In this document: positions 1 through 9,758 of the stretch, one piece after another | How the letters are laid out: every line of letters begins with the position of its first letter | How positions within the stretch are numbered: position 1 is the stretch's first letter | Assembly: GCF_030546695.1 (NCBI RefSeq) | Contig: NZ_JAUOTP010000002.1 | Span: forward strand, 1-64,000 | Direction: 5' to 3' | Source of the DNA: Sphingomonas natans | GTDB taxonomy: Bacteria > Pseudomonadota > Alphaproteobacteria > Sphingomonadales > Sphingomonadaceae | DNA length: 64,000 nt | Notes under the pieces: generated by a model | The model's input: the letters and a program-made list of their open reading frames with translations, nothing else | Database searches by the model: none | What the model was told of the DNA's origin: nothing | Translations under genes and position numbers: made by a program

Positions 1-457
1 CGGTTGCAGGCGGCGCGGCCTGCTGCGGCTGGCCGGGGGTGCCGGGCTGCGGCGGCGGCGCGGGGCGCGTCTGCGCGGGTCCGACCATCGGCTGCTCTGG
101 AAGCGCGTTGAGGTCGATCGGACTGTCGATGTCCTGCCCGGCGCTGGTGCCGTAGGTCACCTCGCCATTGGCATCGGGCGTCATTCCGCCGGGATTGGGC
201 GGGCGGACCTTGTAGGGGCCGGGCTCGGCCTTGATGATCTGGCCGTTGCCACCCGCGACGCCGCGCTGGCCGCGATACCAGAGGATGCCCGCCGTCAACA
301 AAGCGATCGCGACGAGCACGAGGATCGCGGCGAGGATCAGCCCGCCATAGCCCGCGCCCTCGGCGGCATATGCGTCGTCCTCGTCCTCGACAGGCTCCAG
401 CCACGGCAGGCGCTCGCGTGCCGCGTCGCCCGAACTGCCCCGCCGGATCTCGACCAT
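1..457 (-). CDS. SPOR-type membrane protein, 3' part outside window
   Basis: The ATG at 457 opens a frame that runs off the left edge, leaving about 152 codons. The protein has an acidic cytoplasmic N-terminus (residues about 1-37), one membrane segment at about 39-61 rich in Ala, Ile and Leu, and then a Pro/Gln/Gly-rich periplasmic linker. This is the usual front half of sphingomonad SPOR-domain proteins, which bind denuded peptidoglycan at the division septum, but the SPOR domain itself would lie beyond the edge, so that part is inference. The start is 3 bases after the argS stop, so the two are probably co-transcribed. Confidence 0.7.
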   Translation of the reverse strand, partial: MVEIRRGSSGDAARERLPWLEPVEDEDDAYAAEGAGYGGLILAAILVLVAIALLTAGILWYRGQRGVAGGNGQIIKAEPGPYKVRPPNPGGMTPDANGEVTYGTSAGQDIDSPIDLNALPEQPMVGPAQTRPAPPPQPGTPGQPQQAAPPAT

Positions 458-460
458 CGC

Positions 461-2197
461 CTAGTGCAACTCCTCGGCCGCCTCGACGCCGATGACGCCG
501 AGGCCGTTGCGGATGATCTGCCCGATCGCGTCGGCCAAAGCCAGCCGTGCCGCGCTGAGCGGCGGATTATCGGCGAGAAGGAAACGCCGCCCCGGATCGT
601 CATTCCCGCGATTCCACAGAGCGTGGAAGGCGGCGGCGAGATCGTACAGATAGAAAGCGATGCGATGCGGCTCGCGCGTCGCCGCCGACCCCTCGATCAT
701 GCGCGGGAATTGCGCGGCGAGCTTCACCAGCGCCAGTTCCTCGGCATCGAGCAGGCCGAGATCGGCCTCGGGCAGCACCATCCCCGCTTCGGCCGCGCGC
801 CGGTGGAGCGAGAAGATCCGGGCGTGCGCATATTGCACGTAGAAGACCGGATTGTCCTTCGACGCCTCGACCACCTTGGCGAAATCGAAATCCATCTGCG
901 CATCGGCCTTGCGCGTCAGCATCGTGAAGCGGACGACATCCTTGCCCACTTCGTGGACGACATCGGCGAGCGTCACGAAGCTGCCCGAGCGCTTCGACAT
1001 CTTCACCGGCTCGCCGTTGCGCAGCAGCTTGACCATCTGGACGAGCTTCACGTCGAACTTCTTGTCGCCGCCGGTCAGCGCCTTCACCGCCGCCTGGATA
1101 CGCTTGACCGTGCCGGCATGATCGGCGCCCCAGATGTCGATCAGCTGGTCGGCGCTCTCGGTCTTCTGGAAATGATATGCGAGATCGGTGCCGAAATAAG
1201 TGAGCCCGCCATCCGATTTGCGCACCGGGCGATCCTGATCGTCGCCGAACGCGGTCGAGCGGAAGAGCGTCATCTCGGTCGGCTCCCAATCGTCGGGCAG
1301 CTCGCCCTTGGGCGGCTCCAGCGTGCCCTGGTAGATGAGCCCGTCGGCGCGCAGCCGATCGAACGCCGCCTCGACGCGCCCCTCCGCCTGCACGGCGGCC
1401 TCGGAGGCGAAAACCTCGTGGACGATGCCGAGCAGAGCGAGATCGGCGCGGATCATCTCCATCATCGCCGCGACGGCGCGCGTGCGGAACAGATCGAGCC
1501 AGTCGCTCTCGGGCTTGCCGACATACGCATCGCCATATTCGGCGGCGAGCGCCTGGCCGATAGGGATCAGATAATCGCCGGGATAATAGCCCTCGGGGAT
1601 CGCGCCGATCTGCTCGCCCAGCGCCTCGCGATAGCGCAGATGGACCGAGCGGCCGAGCGTCTGCACCTGCGCGCCGGCATCGTTGATATAATATTCGCGC
1701 GTGACCGCGTAGCCCGCATATTCGAGCAGCCCCGCCAGCGCATCGCCGACAACCGCGCCCCGGCAATGCCCCATATGCATCGGACCCGTCGGATTGGCCG
1801 AGACATATTCGACGTTGACGCGCGTGCCCTGCCCTGTCGTCGAGCGGCCATAAGCCGCGGCCTCGGCCAGGATCGTCGCGAGTTCGCTCCGCCACGTCGC
1901 CTCGGTCAGGCGCAGGTTGATGAAGCCGGGCCCGGCGATCTCGACGCTCTCGACCTGTGCCAGCGCCTCCAGCTTGGGCGCGAGCAAGGCGGCTAGCGCG
2001 CGCGGATTAGTCGCGGCGGGCTTGGCCAGCACCATCGCGGCGTTGGTCGAGAGATCGCCATGCGTCGTGTCGCGCGGCGGCTCCACCGTGATCGCGTCGC
2101 GCTTGAGGCCGGCGGGCAGGCTGCCCTCGGCTTCGAGCGCATCGAGCGCGGCGGCGAGATCGGCGGCGAAACGGGCGTAGAGCGTGAGCAAGGGCAT
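461..2197 (-). CDS. argS: Arginyl-tRNA synthetase
   Basis: Class I aminoacyl-tRNA synthetase that charges tRNA-Arg with arginine using ATP in the cytoplasm. The 578-residue length is normal for the family. The N-terminal additional domain is followed by the HIGH-type signature HMGH at about residues 141-144 (in NPTGPMHMGHCRG). A KMSKR signature at about residue 399 (VKMSKRSGSFV) is followed by the helical DALR anticodon-binding domain at the C-terminus. It is transcribed with a SPOR-type gene just downstream. The region upstream of its start holds a palindromic repeat and then a divergent gene, so its promoter probably lies in or next to the repeat. Confidence 0.97.
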   Translation of the reverse strand: MPLLTLYARFAADLAAALDALEAEGSLPAGLKRDAITVEPPRDTTHGDLSTNAAMVLAKPAATNPRALAALLAPKLEALAQVESVEIAGPGFINLRLTEATWRSELATILAEAAAYGRSTTGQGTRVNVEYVSANPTGPMHMGHCRGAVVGDALAGLLEYAGYAVTREYYINDAGAQVQTLGRSVHLRYREALGEQIGAIPEGYYPGDYLIPIGQALAAEYGDAYVGKPESDWLDLFRTRAVAAMMEMIRADLALLGIVHEVFASEAAVQAEGRVEAAFDRLRADGLIYQGTLEPPKGELPDDWEPTEMTLFRSTAFGDDQDRPVRKSDGGLTYFGTDLAYHFQKTESADQLIDIWGADHAGTVKRIQAAVKALTGGDKKFDVKLVQMVKLLRNGEPVKMSKRSGSFVTLADVVHEVGKDVVRFTMLTRKADAQMDFDFAKVVEASKDNPVFYVQYAHARIFSLHRRAAEAGMVLPEADLGLLDAEELALVKLAAQFPRMIEGSAATREPHRIAFYLYDLAAAFHALWNRGNDDPGRRFLLADNPPLSAARLALADAIGQIIRNGLGVIGVEAAEELH

Positions 2198-2258
2198 GTC
2201 CGGGAGAAGAGTGAGCGCGCGCCTTTAGCGGATGCCCTCCAAAAGTGCATCCCTTGAT

Positions 2259-2384
2259 CCTCCCCGGCACGGGGAGGGGGACCGTGCGCAGCATGGTGGA
2301 GGGGGGCCCGCCACCCTCACGTCGCTAGACTGGTGAACCCCCTCCATCATCGCTCCGCGACGCCACCTCCCCGTGCCGGGGAGG
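2259..2384. repeat. Palindromic repeat, family 1 copy A
   Basis: Both ends carry the small palindrome CCTCCCC-GGCA/TGCC-GGGGAGG in inverted orientation around a less conserved centre, so the whole 126 bases can fold back. Copies at 16988 and 19700 share the ends, including the GGGGGACC flank at one side. It fills the gap between divergent argS and the CcdC-like gene. It looks like a short non-autonomous (MITE/REP-like) element: no ORF is seen. Confidence 0.8.
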
Positions 2385-2419
2385 ATCGACAGCCTCGCCG
2401 CAGGTGATAATCTCGGAAG

Positions 2420-2932
2420 ATGCCCCATTTTTCCCAGCAGACGATCACCTACATCATCACCGGCTGCGTGATCGCTCTGGTCATGCTGGTCCGCCTGCGC
2501 GGCATGAAGCGCGCGAGCCGGCTGCGGCTGGAGACATTGTGGATCATCCCGGCTCTGTTCGGGCTCGCATTCGCGGTCGGCGTGTACGAGGCGCCGCCGC
2601 CGACCGCGCTGGGCTGGCTGTGGCTCGCCCTCGCCGCGGCGGCGGGCGCGCTGCTCGGGTGGCAGCGCGGCAAGCTCATGAAGATCAGCGTCGATCCCGA
2701 TACGCACCAGCTCAACAAGCAGAATTCGCCCGCCGCGATCCTGTTCATCGTCCTGCTGCTCGTCGCCCGCCAGGGGCTGCGCTACGAGGCCGCGCAGGCG
2801 GGGATCAACCTGTTGAAGATCACCGGCATCCTGTTCGCCTTCGGCTTCGGCCTGCTGACCGCGACGCGCGCCGAAATGTTCGTGCGCGCGCGGCGCCTGC
2901 TGGATCAGGCGCGCGCGCCGCGCCCGGCCTGA
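2420..2932 (+). CDS. CcdC/DUF1453-like membrane protein
   Basis: A 170-residue integral membrane protein with about four hydrophobic segments (near residues 9-26, 43-60, 68-84 and 110-150) and a basic RLRGMKRASRLRLET stretch after the first segment. The layout resembles the CcdC/DUF1453 family, named for a Bacillus protein linked to cytochrome c maturation. The function in Proteobacteria is unclear. Its stop codon abuts the stop of the convergent dgt gene with no spacer. The family call rests on overall pattern, not on a diagnostic motif. Confidence 0.65.
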   Translation: MPHFSQQTITYIITGCVIALVMLVRLRGMKRASRLRLETLWIIPALFGLAFAVGVYEAPPPTALGWLWLALAAAAGALLGWQRGKLMKISVDPDTHQLNKQNSPAAILFIVLLLVARQGLRYEAAQAGINLLKITGILFAFGFGLLTATRAEMFVRARRLLDQARAPRPA

Positions 2933-4093
2933 TCAGAGCCCGTCGGGCATCTCCACCGGGCCGACCACCTCGCGATAGCGCGTCAGTGCGTAGCGATCGG
3001 TCATTCCGGCGATGAAATCGCCGATGTGGCGGGTGCGCGCCGGCTCTTCCGCGAAAAGCGCGGCAAGCCACGTCGGCGGGAGCAGCGAGGGATCGCCAAG
3101 ATAGGCGTCGGCAAGGCCGGCGACGATGACGCCGGCTTTCTCCGCGACTTCGATCTGGCGCGGATGATGATAGAGTTCGCGATACATGAAGCGCTTGAGC
3201 GCGCGCTCGCTCGTCGCCATCGCCTCCGAGAAACCGATCAGCGGCTCCGGCGCGGCGCGCACCGCCTCCACCGATGCCGGGCCTGCCGCCGCGATCCGGC
3301 GGCGGCTCTCGGCGATCAGATCGCCGACCATCCGCCCGATCTGGTCGCGGATCAGCTCGCCCGCGAGCCGATCGGCCGGAAGATGCGGCCAGCGATCGCG
3401 CACCGCCGGCCAGCCTTCGGACACCAAAGGGGCGGCGAGCACGTCCTCGAGCGCCAGCAGCCCGGCATGGAGCCCGTCGTCGATATCGTGATTGTCATAG
3501 GCGATATCGTCCGACAGCGCCGCGACCTGCGCCTCGAGCGAGGGCTGGCCGGCCAGCTCGAGCGGGAAATCGCGATCGATCTCGGCCAGCGCCCAGGGTG
3601 GGCTGGAGACCGGGCCATTATGCTTGGCCAGCCCTTCCAGCATCTCCCACGTCAGGTTGAGCCCCTCATGGTCGGGGTATGGCGATTCCAGCCGGTCGAG
3701 CACACGCAGCGTATGCGCATTGTGATCGAAGCCGCCCGCCACCGCCATCGCCGCCTTCAGCGCATCCTCGCCGGCATGGCCGAAGGGCGGATGGCCGATA
3801 TCGTGCGCGAGGCACAGCGCCTCGGTGAGATCCTCGTTGAGCCCCAAGGCGCGCGCGATCGTCCGCCCGATCTGCGCGACTTCGATGCTGTGCGTGAGCC
3901 GCACGCGGAAATGATCGCCGTCGGGCGCGACGAACACCTGCGTCTTGTGGCGCAGCCGGCGGAAGGCGATCGAATGGATGATCCGGTCGCGGTCGCGCTG
4001 GAAGGCGTCGCGCGGCGTGGTCGAGCGGCCGTCGGGCGGACCGAAGCGGCGGCCGCGGCTGCGCGAGGGATCGGAAGCATAAGGGGCAAGCAC
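2933..4093 (-). CDS. dgt: dGTPase-like deoxynucleotide triphosphohydrolase
   Basis: HD-superfamily enzyme hydrolysing dNTPs to the deoxynucleoside and tripolyphosphate. The HD metal site is visible: the H of [13 protein letters not shown], the HD of [13 protein letters not shown], and the later aspartate in [14 protein letters not shown] place the start at a GTG (4093), giving 386 residues that begin [15 protein letters not shown], because family members start at this point. The frame stays open to an ATG at 4225, but those 44 extra codons do not look like family sequence. It lies convergent to the CcdC-like gene with no gap. The length and the [11 protein letters not shown] motif match type 2 dGTPase-like proteins. 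Confidence 0.93.
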   Translation of the reverse strand: MLAPYASDPSRSRGRRFGPPDGRSTTPRDAFQRDRDRIIHSIAFRRLRHKTQVFVAPDGDHFRVRLTHSIEVAQIGRTIARALGLNEDLTEALCLAHDIGHPPFGHAGEDALKAAMAVAGGFDHNAHTLRVLDRLESPYPDHEGLNLTWEMLEGLAKHNGPVSSPPWALAEIDRDFPLELAGQPSLEAQVAALSDDIAYDNHDIDDGLHAGLLALEDVLAAPLVSEGWPAVRDRWPHLPADRLAGELIRDQIGRMVGDLIAESRRRIAAAGPASVEAVRAAPEPLIGFSEAMATSERALKRFMYRELYHHPRQIEVAEKAGVIVAGLADAYLGDPSLLPPTWLAALFAEEPARTRHIGDFIAGMTDRYALTRYREVVGPVEMPDGL

Positions 4094-4223
4094 AAACGCG
4101 CGCCATAAAGCGGCGTTTCGCGAAGTCGAGCGTTCCGCGCTTATGGCGATCAGTCTGACCGAAGAAGCGCGTTGGCGCGAGGCCGACGGATCGGAGATCG
4201 AGGCTCCGAACAGGAGCCCGTCC

Positions 4224-4349
4224 ATGCGCGATCACAGTCTTCCGCCCGCCCCGATCGAAGCCGGGGCCACGAGCCGCCCGGCGATCCGCGCCCGCCTGCG
4301 CGCGCTCAGCGTCGCGCGCCGGATCGAGCTGCGCGACGCCGCGCGCTAG
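4224..4349 (+). CDS. Small hypothetical ORF (41 residues)
   Basis: An ATG at 4224 follows a good AGGAG Shine-Dalgarno with 7 bases between. The product is 41 residues, Arg/Ala-rich with a Pro-rich start, and has no membrane segment. It lies divergent from dgt and its last four bases overlap the end of the convergent SPOR/TPR gene. An in-frame ATG at 4143 would give 68 residues. I do not recognise it. The ribosome binding site is the main support, and a chance ORF in GC-rich DNA cannot be excluded. Confidence 0.35.
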   Translation: MRDHSLPPAPIEAGATSRPAIRARLRALSVARRIELRDAAR

Positions 4350-5749
4350 AGCTTTTCCACCGCCTCGCCGGACTTGGTCGAGACGCGGAAGGTGGTCATG
4401 CCTTCCTTCTTGCGCTCGCCCACCCAGTCCTGTGCCGCATCGGCGGTCGGGAACGGGCCGATCAGCAGCCGGTTCGTGAAGCGGTAATGCATCGTCCAGG
4501 GCGATCGGCTGCCGAGCTGGCCCGGCCATTTCGCCTTGAGCTGCGTCCAGGCGCGCGGCAAATCCGCCTTGTTGGCGCCACCCGCGACCTGCACCCAGTG
4601 ACGCGCGGGATTGCTCCTGCTCGCCTTGGCCTCCGCCGCCGCCTTCAGCTGGTCGGCTTTCTTCTTCTGCGCGGCGAGTGCCTCGGCGCGCTTCGCGGCC
4701 AAATCTTTCGCGTTCGCGGCGGCGACCGCGCGACGCTGGGCGCGCAGCGCGGGCGAATCGTCGACCGTCGCCGGTAAAGGCGGCGCGGCTTCGGGCTGAG
4801 GTGCGGGTGTCGCGGCCGAAGGCGCCAGCGCGAAGTCCGAACGGAGCGGCGTGGCGGCGGCGATTACTGTCCGCGACGGAGTCACGACAGGCCTGGGCGC
4901 AGGAGGAATCGCCTTTGCGACGAGCGTCCGATTGGCGGGCTGCGGGAAGCGGCCGAGGAAGACCGCCGCGGCCTTCTCGCTGGGCTTCAGCGCTGCGATC
5001 CTGGCCAGATAGGGACGCAGTGTCGCCACCTGGTTGGCCGGCAAGACGGCGGCGGCATCCTGCTCCGCGCCCGCGACGTCACCCGTCACCGCCTTGGCGA
5101 AGGCGCGCGTCCGCCAGGCCGGGATGTCCTGCTTGCGGAGCAAGGGATCGAGCGTCGTCAGCGCCGCAGGAAGATTGCCCGATATCGCCTGGCTGAGCGC
5201 TAGCCGGCGTGTCGTCGTCGGGTCGCCAGGCCGGCCGAGCAAGGCGAGCTGGTAGCTGGCCTGCGCGCGGCGGCTGTCGCCGGTCAGATCGTAAGCGAGG
5301 CCGCGATCCTCGGCGAGGCTCGCCTCCGCAACGCCCAATGACAGCGCCTGCTTGAAATAGCGCAAGGCCGCGCGGCCGTTGCCGGTCTGGACGGTCGCCG
5401 ATCCGAGCCCTGCCTTCACTGCTCCATCATTGGGCGCGAGATCCTCGGCGCGCGCGAAGAAGCCCGTCGCGGCATTGACGTCGCCCACCGCGAGCGCGGC
5501 GCGCCCCGCCCCGGCGAGCGCCTCGACATTGTTGGGCGAGGTGGAGAGCACGCGCAGATATTGCGACAGCGCCTCGGCCTGATCGCCCCGCGTCGCGGCC
5601 GCGCGCGCGATCGAGAGCGCATCGCCCGGGATGATCGCGGGCGCTGGCGCTTCGGACTCGACGCTGTCCTGAGGGATCTGGGCGAAAAGCGGCGCGGCCA
5701 AAGCGGCGGCGAGCAGGAGAATCGGGCGGGCGAACATCCGCGGCGTCAT
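4346..5749 (-). CDS. Secreted TPR and SPOR domain protein
   Basis: A 467-residue exported protein with a signal peptide at residues 1-23 (PILLLAAALAAPLFAQ). TPR-like helical repeats follow from about 45 to 250, for example ALSQYLRVLSTSPNNVEALA and RAALRYFKQALSLG. An Ala/Pro/Lys-rich linker comes next, then a C-terminal SPOR module (HWVQVAGGANK to the end) that should bind septal peptidoglycan. It sits directly downstream of ftsZ on the same strand, where other alphaproteobacteria often have lpxC, so a division or envelope role is likely. The exact function is unknown. Confidence 0.85.
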   Translation of the reverse strand: MTPRMFARPILLLAAALAAPLFAQIPQDSVESEAPAPAIIPGDALSIARAAATRGDQAEALSQYLRVLSTSPNNVEALAGAGRAALAVGDVNAATGFFARAEDLAPNDGAVKAGLGSATVQTGNGRAALRYFKQALSLGVAEASLAEDRGLAYDLTGDSRRAQASYQLALLGRPGDPTTTRRLALSQAISGNLPAALTTLDPLLRKQDIPAWRTRAFAKAVTGDVAGAEQDAAAVLPANQVATLRPYLARIAALKPSEKAAAVFLGRFPQPANRTLVAKAIPPAPRPVVTPSRTVIAAATPLRSDFALAPSAATPAPQPEAAPPLPATVDDSPALRAQRRAVAAANAKDLAAKRAEALAAQKKKADQLKAAAEAKASRSNPARHWVQVAGGANKADLPRAWTQLKAKWPGQLGSRSPWTMHYRFTNRLLIGPFPTADAAQDWVGERKKEGMTTFRVSTKSGEAVEKL

Positions 5750-5832
5750 AGGCCGGATCGGGCAGCGCGGCGATGAATGTGCGCAGGCCGCGACGCCGGG
5801 ACGGTCATGCCATCCGACGAGAAGCCGGGCGA

Positions 5833-5869
5833 GCCTTCGCCATCCCGGCCTTCACCGGGATGGCGAGGC
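5833..5869 (-). terminator. Hairpin after ftsZ
   Basis: GCC(T)TCGCCATCCCGG pairs with CCGGGATGGCGAGGC across a 6-base loop, a 15-pair stem with one bulged base, 6 bases past the ftsZ stop. There is no T-run, so this could be a weak terminator, an mRNA-stabilising hairpin or a REP-type remnant. Confidence 0.5.
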
Positions 5870-5874
5870 GCCGA

Positions 5875-7302
5875 TTACTGGTTGTTCTGGCGATTGAGGA
5901 AGCGCGGGATGTCGAGCGGATCGGAGACCGCCTCATCTTCGTCATCGTCATTGCCGACCTTGGCCGAGCCGCGCGCCATGCTCGACATGCGCTCGAACAA
6001 GGTGCCGCCTTCGCGCGCCGGGGTCGCGGCGCGCGGTGCTTCGCCACGCTCGGCGCGCAGCCAACGGCGCGGGCCGCCGGCGGGCGCCCCTTCGGGGACT
6101 GGTGCCTGGATAGGCGCGGGCGCCTCCTCGACCGTCGCCTCGGCCTCGCCGAGGACGAGTTCGTCCTGCTCGTCGAGCGCCGCTTCGGGTGCGGACGGCG
6201 CCGGCTCGGCAGCCGGCGGATCATAGCTCGCCTCGGGGGCGGGCGGCGCTTCGGCGGCCGGGGTGCGGACTTCGGCGCGGCTGCGCGGCGGGAAGCTGAA
6301 CAGCTTGCTCGGCTCGGGCTGCGGATGCGCGACGCTGTCCGCCTCGATGCCGGTGGCGACGACCGAGACGCGGATGCGCCCTTCCAGATCGTTGTTGAAG
6401 GCCGAGCCCCAGATGATGTTCGCGTCCGGATCGACCAGCTCGCGGATATGATTGGCGGCCTCGTCGACCTCCATCAGGCGCATATCCTCGCCGCCGGTGA
6501 TCGAGACGATGACGCCCTTGGCGCCCTTCATGCTCACGCCATCCAGCAGCGGATTGGCGATCGCCTTCTCGGCCGCCTCGATCGCGCGATTGTCGCCGCC
6601 GGCCTCGCCCGTGCCCATCATCGCCTTGCCCATCTCGCTCATCACCGAGCGGACGTCGGCGAAGTCGAGGTTGATCAGGCCCGGCATGACCATCAGATCG
6701 GTGATGCCGCGCACGCCCTGCTGGAGGACCTCGTCCGCCATCATGAACGCTTCCTTGAAGGTCGTGTTCGGGTTGGCGATCAGGAACAGGTTCTGGTTGG
6801 GGATGACGATCAGCGTGTCGACATGCTTCTGCAGCTCGGCGATGCCCGCGTCGGCGGACTTCATCCGGCGGCTGCCCTCGAAGCTGAACGGCTTGGTGAC
6901 GACGCCGACCGTCAGGATGCCGCGCTCGCGCGCTGCCTTGGCGATGACCGGCGCCGCGCCCGTGCCCGTGCCGCCGCCCATGCCCGCCGCGATGAAGCAC
7001 ATATGCGCGCCGTCCAGCGCCTTCTCGACCTGATCCATCGTCTCTTCGGCCGCCGCGCGCCCGATCTCGGGTCGCGATCCGGCGCCCAAACCCTGGGTGA
7101 TCTTCAGGCCCAGCTGGATGCGCTGCTCGGCGGGCGAGGCGTTGAGCGCCTGCGCGTCCGTATTGGCGACGATGAAATCGACCCCCTGGACCTCGGCCGC
7201 GATCATGTTCGCAACCGCGTTACCGCCGGCGCCGCCGACGCCGATCACGCTGATGCGGGGCTTGAGTTCGTCGATTTCCGGCCGGAGGAATTCGATGGTC
7301 AT
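5875..7302 (-). CDS. ftsZ: Cell division protein FtsZ
   Basis: Tubulin-like GTPase that polymerises into the Z-ring at midcell. The glycine-rich GTP signature [10 protein letters not shown] is at about residues 107-116, and the synergy-loop region follows ([11 protein letters not shown]). After the globular core (to about residue 320) a long Pro/Ala/Glu-rich linker leads to the conserved C-terminal peptide DIPRFLNRQ, which binds FtsA and other anchors. At 475 residues it is longer than the enteric protein because of the linker, as is common in Alphaproteobacteria. A 122-base gap with a DnaA box separates it from ftsA, so it may have its own promoter. Confidence 0.98.
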   Translation of the reverse strand: MTIEFLRPEIDELKPRISVIGVGGAGGNAVANMIAAEVQGVDFIVANTDAQALNASPAEQRIQLGLKITQGLGAGSRPEIGRAAAEETMDQVEKALDGAHMCFIAAGMGGGTGTGAAPVIAKAARERGILTVGVVTKPFSFEGSRRMKSADAGIAELQKHVDTLIVIPNQNLFLIANPNTTFKEAFMMADEVLQQGVRGITDLMVMPGLINLDFADVRSVMSEMGKAMMGTGEAGGDNRAIEAAEKAIANPLLDGVSMKGAKGVIVSITGGEDMRLMEVDEAANHIRELVDPDANIIWGSAFNNDLEGRIRVSVVATGIEADSVAHPQPEPSKLFSFPPRSRAEVRTPAAEAPPAPEASYDPPAAEPAPSAPEAALDEQDELVLGEAEATVEEAPAPIQAPVPEGAPAGGPRRWLRAERGEAPRAATPAREGGTLFERMSSMARGSAKVGNDDDEDEAVSDPLDIPRFLNRQNNQ

Positions 7303-7403
7303 GAGGGCACCCTTACACAGACGAAGCGGCTGGCCGCCAATTGTGTTGAATCTGACAGACTAAAGCCGCTCGTGCGAGCGATTTGTGAGAAATTAACCAC
7401 GTG

Positions 7404-7412
7404 TTATCCACA
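7404..7412. promoter_or_regulatory. Perfect DnaA box in ftsA-ftsZ gap
   Basis: TTATCCACA matches the consensus DnaA box exactly. It lies 102 bases upstream of the ftsZ start (gene on minus strand), overlapping nothing coding. DnaA is known to act on ftsZ transcription in Caulobacter; use here is inferred. Confidence 0.55.
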
Positions 7413-7424
7413 GACTTGTTCACG

Positions 7425-8681
7425 TCAGTACGAACTTTTCACCACCGCCAGCAGCCTCTGGACCAGATTACCGGGCGAAAGCTTGACGATGGTTTGCGGC
7501 GCGGGAGACGGCCGCAGATCGATCGGATCGGACGCGGCGAACTGTACGAGCCCCGCAAGCGTCGAGAAAGCCGGGCCGCTATGCGCTTCGGGCAGTCCGA
7601 TCAGTCCGCGCGGCCGGCCGATGCGGACCGCGCGGCCGAGCGTACTCTGCGCATAATCGGCGATACCCTTCAGCTCCGCGCCGCCGCCGGTCAGCACCAC
7701 CTGCCGCCCGACCGGGCCGACGAAGCCGAGCTTCTTGAGCGCATCCTCGATCTGGCCGAAGATCTGCTCCAGCCGCTGGCGGATCACCGAGGTGAGCTGC
7801 GCGCGGGTGATGCGCGGCGCCTCGCCCGCATCCTGCTCGCCCGAGAGCGGCGCGACCTCGATCATCTCGTGATTGTCGCGCGGGGAGGTCTGCGCGGAGC
7901 CGTGGAAGCATTTCATCCGCTCGGCCTGCGCGCGGCGCGTGCCGAAGGCGGTGGCGATATCGTCGGTGATGTCGGCAGCGCCCAGCGGCACCGAGGTGAG
8001 CCCGACGAGAAGCCCGCCCGCGAAGAGCGAGACGTTCGTCACTTCCGCGCCGAGCTCGACGAGCGCCACGCCCAGCTCGCGCTCCTCGGGCGAGAGGCAG
8101 GCCATCGCGGTCGCGATCGGGCTCGCGACGATCTGGCGGACCGCGAGATGCGCCGAGCGGACGCACAGATCGAGATTGCGCACCGGCGACGGCTCGGCGA
8201 CGACGACATGGATATCGACACCCAGCCGATCGGCATGGAGGCCGAGCGGGTTTTTGACGCCCTTCAGCCCATCCAGCGTGTAGAGTGTCGGCTGCGCGTG
8301 GAGCACCATCCGCCCGTCGGGATCGATCGAGCGGCGTCCGGCCTCCAGCAGTTCATCGATATCGCGCTGCGCGATGCGCTGCCCGCCCAGATCGACTTCG
8401 ACCGAGGCGACGTCGGAATAGAGCCCGCCCGCCGAGAAGCTGAGCCACGTCTCGTCGATCTGCGTGCGCGCGATCCGCTCGGCCTGCTCCACCGCCTCGC
8501 GCACCGCGCCCTCGGTCGCGCCCATGTCGGCGATATAGCCGCGACGGATGCCCCGGCTCTCGCGCTGGCCGGTGCCGAGCACCATCAGCCCATCCGGCGT
8601 CGGCTGCGCGATCAGCGCCGCCACCTTAGACGAGCCGATATCGAGCGCCGTGATCAATCCTTCGCTACGCGTCTGGGCCAT
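7425..8681 (-). CDS. ftsA: Cell division protein FtsA
   Basis: Actin-like ATPase that tethers FtsZ to the membrane and recruits late division proteins. Actin-fold phosphate motifs are visible: phosphate 1 ALDIGSSKVAALI near residues 14-26, an IGG-type element VVLTGGGAELKGI near 310, and the adenosine region. The last residues (GNLVQRLLAVVKSSY) form the amphipathic membrane-targeting helix. At 418 residues it is the usual length. It is separated from ftsQ by a repeat-filled gap of 141 bases, unlike the tight overlaps of the other junctions. Confidence 0.97.
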   Translation of the reverse strand: MAQTRSEGLITALDIGSSKVAALIAQPTPDGLMVLGTGQRESRGIRRGYIADMGATEGAVREAVEQAERIARTQIDETWLSFSAGGLYSDVASVEVDLGGQRIAQRDIDELLEAGRRSIDPDGRMVLHAQPTLYTLDGLKGVKNPLGLHADRLGVDIHVVVAEPSPVRNLDLCVRSAHLAVRQIVASPIATAMACLSPEERELGVALVELGAEVTNVSLFAGGLLVGLTSVPLGAADITDDIATAFGTRRAQAERMKCFHGSAQTSPRDNHEMIEVAPLSGEQDAGEAPRITRAQLTSVIRQRLEQIFGQIEDALKKLGFVGPVGRQVVLTGGGAELKGIADYAQSTLGRAVRIGRPRGLIGLPEAHSGPAFSTLAGLVQFAASDPIDLRPSPAPQTIVKLSPGNLVQRLLAVVKSSY

Positions 8682-8702
8682 GACCGCGCCTCGTTACTGG
8701 AC

Positions 8703-8806
8703 TCCCCTCCCTGGAAGGGAGGGGTTGGGGGTGGGTGGATCCGGTGGCGGCCGCGCGGCGCGCCGATAGCGACCCACCGCTCGATCCCCTCCCTTTCAGG
8801 GAGGGG
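8703..8806. repeat. Palindromic repeat between ftsQ and ftsA
   Basis: CCCCTCCCTGGAAGGGAGGGG at one end and CCCCTCCCTTTCAGGGAGGGG at the other each form a hairpin and are inverted copies of each other around a variable centre. Architecture matches repeat family 1 (short palindrome at each end), but the end sequence differs. Confidence 0.7.
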
Positions 8807-8822
8807 AAGAAGAAGAACGCCC

Positions 8823-9758
8823 TCATATCGGATTGGCCGACTGCGGCGGCGTGACCTTCGCCCCCGGTTCGCTCGACATGCGGACCACCATCCGATCGGG
8901 AACGCGCATGTCGAAGCGGACGATCCCCTGCCCCAGCAGGCGCGCTTCGCTATCCTTGTGCGCGAAAAGCGCGAAGGCGTCGCGCGCCGCCTTGTCGCCC
9001 TCGGGCAGCATCAGCGTCTCGCCCGACTGGAAGCGCACGTCCCAGCGCCGTCCGCCGACCCAGGTCGCGCCCTCGATCAGGGGTTTGAGCACCGGCTGGC
9101 CGGCGATCAGCGTGCCGAATTCGGCGGCATGCAGGTTCGCGCCCTCGCCGATGACAAGGGGCAGCTGGTCGAGCGGCGCGGACGGATCGACCGGCGCGAT
9201 CACGCGGCCCGCGGCATCGATCAGCGAAAGCTTGTAATCGTGCTGCCAGACGCCCGCGGGCTTGCGCTCGACGATATCGACGACGAGCGTATCGGGCAGC
9301 CGCCGCGAGACGCGCGCATCCTCGACCCACGCAAGGCCCAGCAGCGACTGGCGGATGCCCGACAGATCGACGAGCGGCATATCCTGCCCGCGCGAATCCA
9401 TCGCCACGCGATAGACCGCGTCGCGATCGACATGGCTCCGCCCGTTGACCTCGATCGTGTGGACGACGAGCCCCATCCGCCCGAGATTGTGCGCGAGCGA
9501 CAAACCGATCATCCCCGGCACGCCCATCGCGACGACGCCCGCGATCAGCCCGCCTGCGAGGAACAGCCCGAGGCTCCAGTTGCGCACGCTGCGCAGGAAG
9601 CCATCCGGCAGCGGCAAAGCGGCGAAGGCCCGGCCGATCATCGCGCCCGCCTTTGGCGCGGCGGTGCGCGCGGGTGGGCGGACGCGCGTCGGCGCGCGGC
9701 GCGCGGCATTGCCGCTCGTGCCGCGCGACGATCGCTTGGGCAGGGCCTTCGCGCTCAT
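8823..9758 (-). CDS. ftsQ: Cell division protein FtsQ
   Basis: Bitopic division protein linking FtsA/FtsZ to FtsB/L/W/I. It has a basic, Arg-rich cytoplasmic tail (residues 1 to about 60), one membrane segment (about 66-86, LGLFLAGGLIAGVVAMGV), a POTRA domain starting at VVHTIEVNGRSHVDRDAVY, and then the FtsQ beta domain (RLPDTLVVDIVERKPAGVW onward). At 311 residues it is normal for Alphaproteobacteria. The start overlaps the ddl stop (ATGA), indicating coupled translation. Confidence 0.95.
   Translation of the reverse strand: MSAKALPKRSSRGTSGNAARRAPTRVRPPARTAAPKAGAMIGRAFAALPLPDGFLRSVRNWSLGLFLAGGLIAGVVAMGVPGMIGLSLAHNLGRMGLVVHTIEVNGRSHVDRDAVYRVAMDSRGQDMPLVDLSGIRQSLLGLAWVEDARVSRRLPDTLVVDIVERKPAGVWQHDYKLSLIDAAGRVIAPVDPSAPLDQLPLVIGEGANLHAAEFGTLIAGQPVLKPLIEGATWVGGRRWDVRFQSGETLMLPEGDKAARDAFALFAHKDSEARLLGQGIVRFDMRVPDRMVVRMSSEPGAKVTPPQSANPI

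Noticed and set aside
7303-7424. CtrA site in the ftsZ promoter region
   Set aside because: TTAACC occurs near 7393 but no TTAA-N7-TTAA pair is present, so only a half-site could be claimed.
5773-7656. 627-residue plus-strand ORF over ftsZ
   Set aside because: It is Arg/Ala/Asp-rich shadow translation antisense to ftsZ and the ftsA end, with no family motif. Long antisense ORFs are expected in DNA this GC-rich.
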